Source: Spirogloea muscicola (lineage: Eukaryota; Streptophyta; Zygnematophyceae; Spirogloeales; Spirogloeaceae). Taken from it: a stretch of 32,242 nucleotides of DNA. Under the pieces are notes generated by a model, which saw nothing but the letters and a program-made list of their open reading frames with translations, ran no database searches and had not been told where the DNA came from. The DNA lies in the NCBI GenBank assembly GCA_009602725.1, contig WELB01000074.1, positions 108,120 to 140,361 on the forward strand, written 5' to 3'. Positions 7,759-18,631 of the stretch are shown here, one piece after another (within the stretch, counting starts at the first letter, position 1; each line of letters starts with the position of its first letter). The translations under genes were made by a program, and so were the position numbers.

Positions 7759-10700
7759 ATGGCCGGCTGGCCGATGGCGCCGCTTATGGCTGCGACGGCC
7801 CTCCTGGCGGTCCTGCTGGCGCAGGCCGCCGCAGCGCCCCAGCAGGCGGGCGACGTCTTCGTCGCGCCCTGCCCCTTCCAGCCCGACCCGCCTCCAGGAG
7901 GTGCCGATCCGCCTGCTGCTGGAGGCCCACAGAGTCCCCTCTCCGCACTGCAGTTTGTGTTTGTGTTTGTGTTTGCGTTTGTGTTTGCGTTTGTGTTTGT
8001 GTTTGAGTTTGCGTTTGTATTTGCGTTTGTGTTTGCGTTTGTGTTTGTGTTTGTGGTTGTTTTTGTGTTTGTGTTTGTGTTTGTGTTTGTGTTTGTGTTT
8101 GCGTTTGTGTTTGTGTTGTGTTTGTGTTTCTCAAGTCTGTGTTTGTGTCGACTGCTGCTGTGGACTGTCGATTAGACTGCATGCTTCTGAAGTGCTGGCT
8201 CAGCTCAAGCTCAAATCCACCGTCATTGGGTATGGGACTCAAGAAATCCATCTAAGGATGGACATGCCACATTGTGCCATGAGCCCGTCCTCACTGCCTC
8301 CGATCATTGTCCTCCCTGCTGCTCGCTCGGCTGCAGGCTTCCTGAGGTGGAGCAGCGCCGCAACGTGGGGCGGCGACGGCGTGCCGGGCGTGGGCCCCCG
8401 TGCTGGAGGCAACGCCACCATCCCGTGCGGCAAGGCCGTCCTTCTCGACGTCCCCGCTGTCAGCCTCACGCTGCTCCTCATCCAGGGCTTCCTCAAGTGC
8501 GCTCCAATTCCCGCCCTATGTCTCACCTCCCTCATGCTGCAACGCTTACTTGGCTCCCCTCTCGTCTTGGCTGCCCTCTGGCCGCACTCTTACGTGCCAC
8601 CTCCTCGCTCCCCCTCCACCGCAGGTTCTTGGACAGCCCCTCGCTGCCCGTCATCGCTCTCAACGCGAGCTACATCATCGTCCAGGGCCAGCTGACCATT
8701 GGCACGCCGACGGCGCACTTCAAGAGCAGTGCACGCATCACGCTTGTGCCCAACCCTGCCGGCCCGATCCAGTACCTCTTCTCCGTCGCCGCGCCCGCAG
8801 ATGCCGCCAACCCTCGGAAGCTTGGCTACCAGGTCCTTGCTGTGGTATGCACAGCAGCCATCCGATTCCCACTTTCAAGTGCCAAATCCTGTATGCTGCC
8901 TCTCTGCTTGTACCCATTGCTCAATCATTTTACGTCATGCTTCTGGTATTTACAAGCACTTCTGAGCCGCAGGTGGGCGGCCGAGTTCACTTGCATGGCA
9001 TGCCCGCGGGCGCCACCACGGCGACCTTCACGCGCCTGGCAGCCTCAGCGGCGCCCGGTGACAAACAGGTTGTGGTCCGGGCAAATGCAGCCGGCTGGCC
9101 AGTGGGCGGCCAGATAGTCGTGGCATCGACCGACTACGACTACAAGCAGGCCGAGGTCGCCGTCATCACGGCAGGCAGGAACTCGTGGTCCCAAACTTCT
9201 CTGTCCTCCATCGTGCTCTCGCCCTCCATCATGTAAGGAGCTGACATAACATCCCTGCTTTCCTGCCATTGCCAGTTCAGAGCAACGCCAGTGGTGGCAG
9301 TGTGCTGGCCCTCGATCGGCCGCTCGCCTACATGCACTGGGGCGGTGCACTGCTGCCTGACGGTGCCGGTGGCAATCTGGACCAGGGCGCCGAGGTTGCG
9401 CTACTGACGCGAAACATCCTCATCACTGCGCCGCCCTCCAACAATCTCGTGGGTAAGCGAGTGCACGGCCCCACTACCTCACCCTTTCACATCCCCGCAA
9501 TCGCACTGCAACAAGTGTAAGCTTTCCCCTTGGCTAAGACATGAAGCATAACTCACGTAATCGGGAACGCTTTCGCCCCAGCCTGACACGCCTGCCCAAG
9601 AACTGGCCCCCATATCACAGGTGGCCATTTCATGGTCTTCTTCACGACCGTGGCGCAGTACATTGACGGTGTGGAGTTCACAAACATGGGGCAGCAGGGC
9701 ACGCTGGGCCGCTACCCAATCCACGTTCATATGTGCGGCAACCAGGCTGGCGGCACCACCGTCACTCGCAATAGCGTCCACCAAAGCTACCAGGTGTGCA
9801 GTATAGGATGAGGAAAGGGGCAATGTCATACAAGATAGACGGAGTAGGGATGGCAGAGAGAGGAGGGTCATGTCCCATGTGGCAGCACGATGTTCTCACC
9901 CGAAACCTCTCCCACCTGCGCAGCGGTGCGTGGTGATCCATGGGACGGCAAATGTGACTGTGTCAGACAACGTGGCGTATGACACGGCGGGGCACTGCTA
10001 CATCACCGAGGAGGGTGGTGAGACGAGAAATGCCTTTCTGCGCAACCTGGGCCTGGCAACGCGCGCCGTTGCAACGCTGATCCCCAATGAGTCGCCGCCC
10101 GGCCCGTCGACTGAGACCGATGACCAGCCGGCCACGTTCTGGATGAGCAACCCCAACAACGTTCTCGTGGGGAACTTCGCTGGTGGCGGTGACAATACGG
10201 GGTGCGACATCTGTTCTCCTCCCTCCTCTTCTGCCCTCACGCTCTCAGGGGGCACAGCTGGCTAACATTGCCACAACAATTGGTCTGGCGGGCGTGCAGC
10301 TTCTGGTTTGAGCTGCGGGAGGCAGTGCGCGGCATCTCGGCTGACCTCCCCGGGAATGATGCAGTCGTCCCCTTTAATGTCCCACTGGGCACCTTCACTG
10401 ACAATGTTGCACACTCGTATGGGACTGCCGGCTTTCGTACATACCCTCACGGCATGCGGCCACGTTTGCCCTCTGGGGTGAGCAAGCAGTGTCTTGTGCC
10501 AGTCTACAGTCCATTCCATCGCAGATGTCAGTAGCAGCCATGTTTTGCATGTCATATGATTTGGAAAGCCTGCTCCTCTCCTGAGGGCTGTGTCCAGTGC
10601 CCATAATCATGAGAACATTAAACGTCTGTTTCTATTCCAGGTTCCGGCATCCGCTGTTTTCGCACGCCTACAAGCATTCAAGAATGGGTGGTTAGGGTAC

Positions 10701-13700
10701 GCAGCAAGCCAGCTGCAAGCTCATAATAGCAAAGACCATTTATTGACATTTCTTTGTGAAGATGGCCATGAGCCACGCAAGAAAGCAGCAGTGTCTTAAG
10801 TGTGACAGTGATACACGTTCGCCTTCTCACATGCTTATTTCCGTGCAATTGTCATTACAGGCTATTTATTCACAACAGCGACAGTATCACGGCGAATGAC
10901 CTCACTTTCTCTGATAACCCTTGGGGCATCTACCTCAATCAGGACGAGGGCATCACAGTTGAGAGGTCCAGATTTGTTGGCCTGACCGCCAACTATGGCA
11001 ATCCGGCACAGTGCTTTCGCACCGACGAATGGGGCCCCTGCGTGTGAGCCCTTGGCCCTACATTCTATGCTCCATTCACATGATGAAATCTTTGACTGAA
11101 GAAGAGCTGCAGCAAGGCAAGAAATATATAAGGATTTCCTCTGGTTTTCTTCTCGCTGCCACAGGCCGGTTACAGGTTGCACATTGCCGGTGTCGCGCGG
11201 CACGCCGGCGAGGTCGTCTATCGGGAACCACAAGATGCCAAGCTTCGGCATCGTGTGGGACCAGGGCAACCGCAGTGAATCTGGTGGCTATCCCAACCTC
11301 GTCAAAGGGTCAACGTTTGCCAATTACGACCCGACCTGCCGTCCGGCTGCCGCGCTCGGCCTTGCAGGCGCAGCTGACTTCTGGAATGCGGCTCAAAGGT
11401 GAGCGTGTGCCTTTTCTTGGACAATTTCGTGCTGGAAACAGCCAAAGCTGTAATTCACAATTGAATCATCTTCCTATATTCTATGTCTGTCTGACTTGCT
11501 GTGGCGTTATACTATGGAATAAAACGTTGTAGCATCCAAAAATTGTTAGCTGCTAACTACTCAATGCACGACAATGCAGGGTACAGAGCTTGAGCTTCGT
11601 AAATGCGACCCCAGTGTACATGGTTCCACGTATTGCAGCATGGAGTCCAGGAATGCCTGTTGTGGATGGTGGCGAAATCTCACTGCAGTACGCGCTCAGG
11701 GACCTGGACGGCTGCCTGATCGGCGCGCCCGGCTATGTCGTTGCGCGCACGCCTGCCATGCTGCCGCCGGCGGCTAAGGGGTGCACGCTGCAGGCTCTAT
11801 GGAACGCATACAGCTGCCCAAAGCTCTGTTACCGCACAGTCGCCATCCAGTACAACGAGCCAGGCTTTAGCGCCACGACATTGGGCGCTCGCAAGCATGG
11901 TGACTTCAGCTGGGTGGAGATAACCAGGTTGGCAAACCACCGCAAGGCCTGGACTGTGGTGGCTGGCCATTGTGATGCTTGATTCATTTCTCAGCTGATA
12001 AATGGGCGCGGTGTACTTACACAATAGGAGAAGCTTAGTCAGTGGACAGTTTGTTGACGTGCAGCACACCCCTGTTTGAACCTGGCAATTGACTAAGCTT
12101 GACCGTCATTGCCTGTTCAGGATGTTTGCCTGTGCTCTGACAAGCTCTCCATGCATGCACACACTTGCCTAAGAGGTTTGCTGTAATCTTGACAGAGTGG
12201 AGGATGGCATCATCACGGTGCTTGATGGTAACCTCAATGCTGAGTACGTTGCTTATGGAGGGGTGACAAGCACATCTCGGTTCTTCTTTGCCAACCTGCT
12301 AAGCGGGTACACCTACCTCGTCACATTCAAATCGAGTGGCAAGTTCTACCCTGCAGCAGCCGCTGTGAACCTCAAGGATGGAGCAGGCTGCGGTGGCACT
12401 GTCAAGATACGCGTGGCGCCACCGGACGCTTTTCACCAGTGGACTTTCTCCTCGACAGACCAGATCGTATACAAGTAAGCGGACTTTATTTCAGAGTTTT
12501 AGCCTGAGATTCATATTGGTCTGCTGCTACTTGTCCAGCATGGACCTGCGCTAACAGATTGCTGACTCCTGCAGGCCTTGCACTGGGCTAGTCTCAAACA
12601 CGGCCGCCAAGCTCACCACCGTGAGCTATTTCTGCAAGGCTGGGCAGCCAGCGCAGACTGAGATATCTCTTGGACCTTCCACTGTGGACCTTGTGCAACT
12701 AAGCCTTGTCGCAGGCAGCAGCAGTTGCCCACTCTCAAGGTCTAAATCTGCACCTTGCCTTGAGCTGCATGACATTGCAGCACCGAATTGCCAGAGACAG
12801 GCTCTTGGCTAGACACACTATCTTTTACATTCATATGGTGGTCACCTGCCACATAGTAAAGTGGTTGGAATTCTGGAGACGACTATAGCTGTGACAATGC
12901 CGGACATGCACCTGGCAGAATGGATGTGCATGTCAAAGGGCGGGGCTGACGGATCACTGAGGCTCTCCCCATGACTTGTCCTATCTATGGCAGCTCTTGT
13001 GGCATACTCCCATCAGGATCAGCCGGCTGGGACTGGAGTGCAGGAACTGTACCTGCCAGCTTTGCACCGACGACGGCTACCAAAGTGGGTCAACATGCAC
13101 TCCAGGCAGGCTTTGGATCTGGGCAGGGCATCTTCGGTTACGGAAACAACTTCTTGGTCACCACCATCCCCAAAACAACGGCCTCCGTCATCACTTACTA
13201 CTTTCAGCAAGCCTTCAATTTGACCAGCGTCGCGTGCTACAGCGGCCTGGATTTTGACATCATTGTGGACGATGGAATTGTAGTATACCTCAATGGTGAC
13301 GAGGTGCTGCGGAGCAACATGCCACTGGGAAAAATACGGCCGCTCACTCAGGTGCCTTGGGGATCTTGGCAGATCAACTCTGCTGTGCAGTCAGTGCAAT
13401 GATCCTGAGCATCAATCAGTACCACTCACGTACATGTCTCCTCTCTGTTTCAGGCTTTGTCTCACCTCCAGCCCATCCGATATCCTGATGTCAACTACAC
13501 CTCATTCCACATCGACCTTGTGGGATCATCAAGCTCGTATGCGTTAAGGGAGGGCATGAATCTTATCACTGTGGAAGTCCATGCTGCTTTTAATTACGCA
13601 TGGGAGATGGCCTTTGACATGCGGATCTCTGCTGTCAAGCGGTGAGGACCCCCACTGTGTGAGCCTGTTGCAGCCCTGCAACAGGCCCACACAACTAGGT

Positions 13701-16144
13701 TGTCATATTTTCCAGCTCGAATGCAAATACAAGATTCTCGGGAAGAGGAGAGAAGGCAATGCCAACTAAAACATTTATAGCAGTTTGTTTAGAAAATCAC
13801 ATGACACCTTAGACTTTCCCTGCCAGGGCCACCTGCGGGTTGGCGTCACAAGCTCCCACATGTTTGGATGCCCTTGGAAACCCCTTGACCAAGCCATGTT
13901 CAACCCAGTGCGGTACTGGCATCCAGACATGTGTAAACGGGGCTTATTCGACATGCTCAGTTCGTCAGCCATCAGCAGAAATGTACGTGATTTATGAATT
14001 GGTTATGATGTCTACAGTGTGCCCTGCTGAGCAGCTGCCACCTTATGAAGTCCTACACCTGGTCTCCAGGGCAAGCTACTCATCTGTGCCTAGTTTGTTG
14101 GCCATGTTTACACAGCTGTGACGGCATCGACAATGATTGTGATGGTTACGTGGACAACGGGCCTGGCAACCTGAACTGCGGCGCAGGGCAGGGCTGCTTT
14201 GCTGGCAAGTGCCAACCGATTGCAGACTACGTAAGAGCAATAACGGTCGTCCCAGCCGGATCGGCTGGCTGGTCTTACTATGACCTTGGGGGAGATGCCA
14301 CTGCAGCCTTTCCCCAGTGGAAAGTGGGGTGAGTCAAATCCATCCGCTCATTTTATTGGCCTAATTAGCCAACTTGTCATCCATTTACAGGATCGAGATT
14401 TGTGAGACATTAGGAAGGAGCTTCTCGTTAAGTCTCGCATACAATTCCTTATGCAGTATTGCACACAAGCTGACAATTGACTGTGGACGTTGGCCCCTTC
14501 TGTTCTTCAGCCAAGGCATTGCAAGTTGGAAAACAGGCACTGCTCCTCTGGGCTATGACACGTACAATGCAAGCGACATCTTTCAGACCCCAATTGCCAG
14601 CATCCAAGGGAAGTTCATTACTTCCTACTTTGTCAAGGCCTTCGCGCTCACAGCAACAGACCTCCCTATGATTGAGAGCATGAGTAAGCATCAATACTGA
14701 CCCTTTTATACTATTACTCCAGCAACACCACCCTATTTCCTTCCGTTGACTGCCTTGCATGCTCATTACCATCTTTCAGATGCTCATATGCACAATTGTT
14801 TGGTGGTCACGTGGCAGTGGCTGCAGTGAGGAGAGACGATGGAGCAGTTCTGTATATTAATGGGCAAGAGGTCTTCCGTACCAACATGCCAAATGGCTTG
14901 ATCACTTCTCAGACGGTCGCGGCATCGATAACCTGGAACTCTGACTTGAAGACCACCTTCTATCCATGCGATACCTGTGGCCCAAGCACGGCATCCCTCC
15001 TCAAGGTGAGCACTTAGTTGGCGCTCTCCGTGCCAGGCAAGTGTCACGAATGAGCCTCTGCACACATGTAGTAGACGTCCTCTTTGAGCTGAAAGGCACA
15101 TAGTATGGCTCAATGCGACCTACCCTATATGCCGTGCGCAGGCTGGCCTCAATTACATTGCGGTAGAGCTGCACCAGAACTATTTGTGGTCTGGAGATGC
15201 CGCCATGGATTTGGTGCTCTCAAAGTACCTCTTTGGTTCCTGCCAAACGCTACCGGGCGCTCCAAAAGCTTGCATCCTGGCAGCTCCATTGAAGATTTTG
15301 CTACCTGTGAGAACCTTCCTCTTCCAGCCATAATCTGCTGGTACTTTAGCATGCCAAGTGTCAGGTTTCTGTTGCCTGGACTGCTTGACTTCTCTTAACA
15401 TAGGCCTAATGAGTCCAAGTCCAAATTTCCCTGCACATGCAGAGCCAGTCTACATGGAGGTACTTAGATGGAGGTGCCATCGCGCCTCCCACGTGGAGTA
15501 CGGCTACCTTTGATGATAGCACTTGGAAGACAGGTCAGCTCGTCAGCTTCTGTCTCACTTCTGCGCCTCATCTTGGACTGCAATGCTCCACAGGATATTT
15601 CATACAAACTACAAATTAGCTTGCCATGGCTTTCAAACTCTACTTTGCCAGGTTGTCCACCGTCCACGCCCTTACTGTCATGCCTCTGATGACTGCTTGT
15701 GCTGGTTGTGAAATAGGCTCCGGCATGTTTGGCTTTGGATCAAATGGGGGAATACAAACGAAAGTCTCATTTGGAGCAGATGATGCCAACAAGGCATTGA
15801 CCTACTATTTCCGGACCACCGTAACAGCTGCTGATCTGGCTTGCTTCTTTGAGCTGACTGCCAGCATCATCGTCAATGATGGTGCTGTGGTGTACGTAAA
15901 CGGCAATGAGGTGTTCCGCCTCAACATGCCAGACACACCCGTCACATCAGCGACACAGGCGAGCTACTGGGGCAGCTGGTCATGGCAGGACACAATCTTG
16001 ACACCCGGTACATGGTTCAAGAATGGTGCCAATGTCATCGCAGTAGAGGCACACCTCTTTTTCCCAAAGAAGACCGACTTCTTCTTTGACATGGAACTGG
16101 CTGGCCGACGAGAAGGTGCGAACTGCCTTCCGCGGCGAACTTGA
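7759..16144 (+). CDS. Large secreted G8-domain/beta-helix protein with CDGIDNDCDG hinge and three C-terminal repeats, 23 exons
   Basis: Likely extracellular or cell-surface protein. Exons: 7759-7900, 8337-8496, 8625-8832, 8973-9174, 9276-9452, 9621-9793, 9924-10201, 10300-10477, 10641-10696, 10861-11043, 11165-11398, 11580-11927, 12196-12474, 12575-12739, 12994-13393, 13454-13641, 13827-13982, 14116-14328, 14511-14683, 14818-15005, 15142-15306, 15443-15533, 15717-16144; total 1594 codons plus stop, all phases consistent. Residues 1-27: signal peptide. About 50-175: G8 domain (TWGGDGVP, VLLDV, IQGFLKF, SYIIVQGQLTIGT). About 175-800: CEMIP/fibrocystin-L-type beta-helix (LDRPLAYMHWG, GRYPIHVHMCGN, RCVVIHGT, TAGHCYITEEGGETRN, PLGTFTDNVAHS). 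About 1125-1205: Cys-rich hinge with PSAEICDGIDNDCDG. About 930-1100, 1215-1420 and 1423-1585: three related repeats, each with DDG/NDG, VYxNGxEV and RxNMP. Intron 4 uses GC-AG. The exon 15 end (13393 or 13387) and the last exon's end are uncertain. Confidence 0.85.
7953..8130. repeat. Hexanucleotide TTTGTG/TTTGCG array in intron 1
   Basis: About 29 near-perfect copies of TTTGTG with scattered TTTGCG, TTTGAG and TTTGTA variants, ending in GTTGTGTTTGTGTTTCTC. It lies inside intron 1 of the secreted-protein gene. Its six-base period keeps every frame open, which creates long spurious reading frames on both strands. Confidence 0.95.
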
Positions 16145-16879
16145 GCTCGTCCAGCTTGTGGTGGCGTCATCTGCCAACTTGGCAAGCCAAGAGTGTACTA
16201 CTACTACTGCAGCTGCTTACTCTTACTTTGAAGAGCTTTACAGACGGATGCAGCAACTTAGTGCATGGCGATGCAGCTTTGCTGCATCAACATGCACTAA
16301 GCTTCTTCCTGCACATATGGACCAGACGCCCTTCAAGTGGCGTAGTCCTCATCAATTTTCTTTCTCAAACATTACCATCAGCTAAAGGAAGATAGGTACC
16401 AATCCTATGGTACTAGTACACAGCAAGTTGACTGCTGAAAGCAGCAATAAGAAAGACTAGGATAAGAGTAGGACATAGGTCTGTTCAATCTACCAGGAAC
16501 AGAATTCTTATACTCTCATGCAGACAGGATAGCTGTGGTTAGGCGAAAGCGCCAGCAAGGTGGAGGGCTGCAAGGCAGAGTGCTCCGCTTTCTCAGCAAT
16601 TGGCCTGTGATATGTTTACAAGGAGCCACCAACTCTAGCCTACATCTGACTTGCTAATCATTGGATTGTTTCCAACGCAAGTTGGACCTCGTCAAGCTGA
16701 GGCTTGACATAGCAATAACAACGGGGATCTGTGCAATTTACTCTTGCGCAACTCCTAGCAGATCTTGGCTATCCTCCCAGAGGACATAGGGTTAATTTAC
16801 CCACTAATCCAGAGCAGCTTAGAAGCAGAGATACTGAGACGCAAAACACCTAGCCAAATATTTCTTAGTAGCTGTCTGG
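16145..16879. other. Intergenic, no supported gene
   Basis: AT-richer flank after the secreted-protein gene. I see no conserved protein frame, RNA gene or repeat family; small open frames here look random. It probably includes the 3'UTR, but no polyadenylation signal was clear. Confidence 0.5.
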
Positions 16880-17500
16880 GGCAGTGAATGAGCAGGGGCA
16901 GCCCAGAAATTTGACACAAGTGAACAAGCGAGAGAGGTACGGTGCTGGTGCCTCCAAAGGCTGCCAACGGCTATAAAGAGCAAGCTCAGCAGAAGGCTCG
17001 AGGTGGGTTCAGATGTCAACTGCAGCTGGAAAAGAGGCATCACAACGAGACCCAGAAGAAGCAGCCAAAACTCGGCCTGCTCGCAAGTGCACTGCGTGAG
17101 CCTTGGAAAGCTGGGAGGAAATGGATAGCCGCATGCGAAATACCTGGGCAATCGGGGGGCGTTGAAGCCCGGCAGCTCACCTTGCTGTTCCTGCTGACGT
17201 CGACGACCCGCCATGCAAGCCGCTGCAGAAGGTCCAGCTACCGATTGCCAAATGGCCCGTGCACGACCATTGCCAGCGCCACAAACTCATCTTCGGCAGC
17301 GTACTCTGCGCATTTGCGCTCTTTCCCGCTAGCAGCCTTGCCGACTGCGTGCCTGCTTCCGTCGCCAATTTGGTGGGGTTGGCGGGAGACGGAGTCAGCA
17401 GTTACTACATCTGCGATGATGCGAGAAACCCCTCCGGGCGGGATGGCGACCAGGTCAGCGCGCCATGTATGGAGACGACCGTCAGCCCCCAGCTAAGTGG
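16880..17500 (-). pseudogene. LINE 3' fragment with restriction-like endonuclease domain, broken
   Basis: On the - strand, running down from 17500, the frame reads RADLVAIPPGG, RIIADVVTADS, KERKCAEYAAEDEFVALAMV then VHGPFGNR, an in-frame TAG, and LDLLQRLAWRVVDVS. This lines up with the intact element at 27088-27530 (RVDLVGVPLGG, RLLMDVVLTDS, AEQKKLHKY, FYPLAMDIHG, SLLSLLASQ), that is, a PD-(D/E)XK restriction-like endonuclease. After a frameshift the C-terminal region follows (FRMRLSISSQLSKA, LRAGRVLAASSGSRCDA, FPAAVDI). A remnant hairpin (GGCAGCCCAGAAA) lies at about 16890-16910. One stop and one frameshift mark it as dead. Confidence 0.7.
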
Positions 17501-17843
17501 GCGTCCTTCAGAATAGTCACGGCTTGCTCGTTGGCGGTGTGCGTGAATCGGTGTGGCGCCTTGGTCCCACGCGACGCCGCCACTCGGCACGGTTCCCCCG
17601 AGTGATGAGCACGAGCGGAGGAAGTCGCTCCGTGACGGCGCTCCGGCTCCCCAAGTTAGCTAGTCGGATTTGCATGTGCTTACCCGTGGGTACTAATGTC
17701 ACCCTGTTACCTTAGGCACCTTAGCTTATGGCTCCGTTATGTATAGCTTTGTTTATCCTGCACTAGAAATCGCCTTAGAAATATATCGGCTTTGATTGGC
17801 CTCCCTTTCATTTCATGCGATCTGCGCGCCTTCTGTCTTTGAA
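17489..17843 (+). mobile_element. LINE tail (APQVSxSDLHVLTRGY type) with 3' terminal box
   Basis: Encodes GAPAPQVS, one TAG, SDLHVLTRGY and TAA at about 17690-17696. The subfamily 3'UTR follows (TGTCACCCTGTTACCTTAGG). The terminal box TTGGCCTCCCTTTC, ATTTCATGCG, TGCGCGCCTTCTGTC lies at 17796-17840. It forms the outer part of the left foldback arm; the mirror copy is 19934-20298 on the - strand. Confidence 0.75.
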
Positions 17844-18046
17844 GAAAAGCAAGCGCGGCCAGAGTAACTGGTGGCTGGGAAAGCCCAGCCCAAACGAATG
17901 GACAAGGTCTTAAGGAGCCGGAGTGCTAAGGCTTGAGACAGCAGCAAGCGGACTCTCTCAGTAACCTCTAGTCAGTAGATGCAAGTCTGGAAAGCTAGCA
18001 GGCGGAAAGACGTCGCCCTGACGGAAGTCGGAGGCCGCCGCCAAAG
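17844..18046 (-). mobile_element. 203-bp LINE tail inserted in the left arm
   Basis: On the - strand it encodes LAAASDFRQGDVFPPASFPD then LHLLTRGY-stop, followed by the 3'UTR with CTTGTCCATTCGTTTGGGC and a TGGGCTGGGCTTTCCCAGCC hairpin, ending in GCGCTTGC. The flanks CTTTGAA (17837-17843) and CTTTTGAA (18047-18054) look like an imperfect target-site duplication. The right arm keeps the unoccupied site, TTCAAAG at 19934-19940. Confidence 0.8.
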
Positions 18047-18116
18047 CTTTTGAATAACAGTGAGGGAGAGTTGGAAGAGCGGCGGAGTGCCTCATTCCCT
18101 GCTTCGAATTACTGTG

Positions 18117-18403
18117 TCGCCGGGTTCCACGCCCAAGTCTTCCGGATGCGCTTGGCCATCACTTGGCAGCGGTCCCTTGCCTTCGTGGTCCACTTGCGCG
18201 CAGGCCGTGCTTTGGCGGCGGCCTCCGGCTTCCGTCAGTGCGACGTCTTTCCGCCTGCTAGCTATTCAGACTTGCATCTACACTAGAGGTTACTGAGAGT
18301 CCGCTTGCTGCTGTCTCAGTCCTTAGCACTCCAGCTCCTTCAGACCTTGTCCATTCCTTTGGGCTGGCCTCTCCCAGCCACTAGTTAATCTGGCTGCGCT
18401 TGC
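18117..18403 (+). mobile_element. 287-bp LINE tail with 8-bp target-site duplication
   Basis: The insertion is bounded by TTACTGTG at 18109-18116 and 18404-18411; the right arm has one copy (19872-19879, reverse complement), so the empty site is visible. The insert encodes FRMRLAITWQRSLAFVVHLR, AGRALAAASGFRQCDVFPPA then SYSDLHL and, after a one-base shift, TRGY-stop. It has the hairpin TTTGGGCTGGCCTCTCCCAG and ends GCGCTTGC. The same 3' end as the 203-bp insertion, with a longer 5' part, is the hallmark of 5' truncation by target-primed reverse transcription. Confidence 0.85.
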
Positions 18404-18626
18404 TTACTGTGACTTGCTGTTGCTCACACGTGGTTACTGAGCTTCCTTCCGCATCGTCTCGTGTCTAATTGTGTAGTTTTTCTTTTCAGCTCCTTTTTCT
18501 GGCTTTTGGATATTGTCCATTCTTTTTGGGCTGGCTTTGCCAGCCTCTCTTCTCTACCCGAAGAGCAGGGTCCCCGTTGCCGCTCCCGCTTTTTCCCGGC
18601 TCCCTTTGGCTCTTAGTCGTCGAAGT
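18404..18626 (+). mobile_element. LINE tail (DLLLLTRGY type) in left arm
   Basis: TACTGTGACTTGCTGTTGCT then CACACGTGGTTACTGA encodes YCDLLLLTRGY-stop. The 3'UTR has ATTGTCCATTCTTTTTGGGC and the hairpin GGCTGGCTTTGCCAGCC at about 18529-18545. The mirror copy on the right arm is 19640-19880 (- strand). Confidence 0.75.
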
Positions 18627-18631
18627 CAGGG

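Noticed and set aside
7784-8251. Long - strand frame encoding (TQ)n, and + strand (FV)n and (CL)n frames
   Set aside because: Produced entirely by the six-base TTTGTG array, which cannot generate stops; it lies in an intron.
16942-17496. 184-codon + strand frame
   Set aside because: Antisense of the LINE endonuclease fragment, whose - strand reading matches a known domain.
17844-18403. MITE or hAT elements, suggested by 7-8-bp duplications
   Set aside because: No terminal inverted repeats; the two inserts share a 3' end but differ at the 5' end and carry LINE coding tails.
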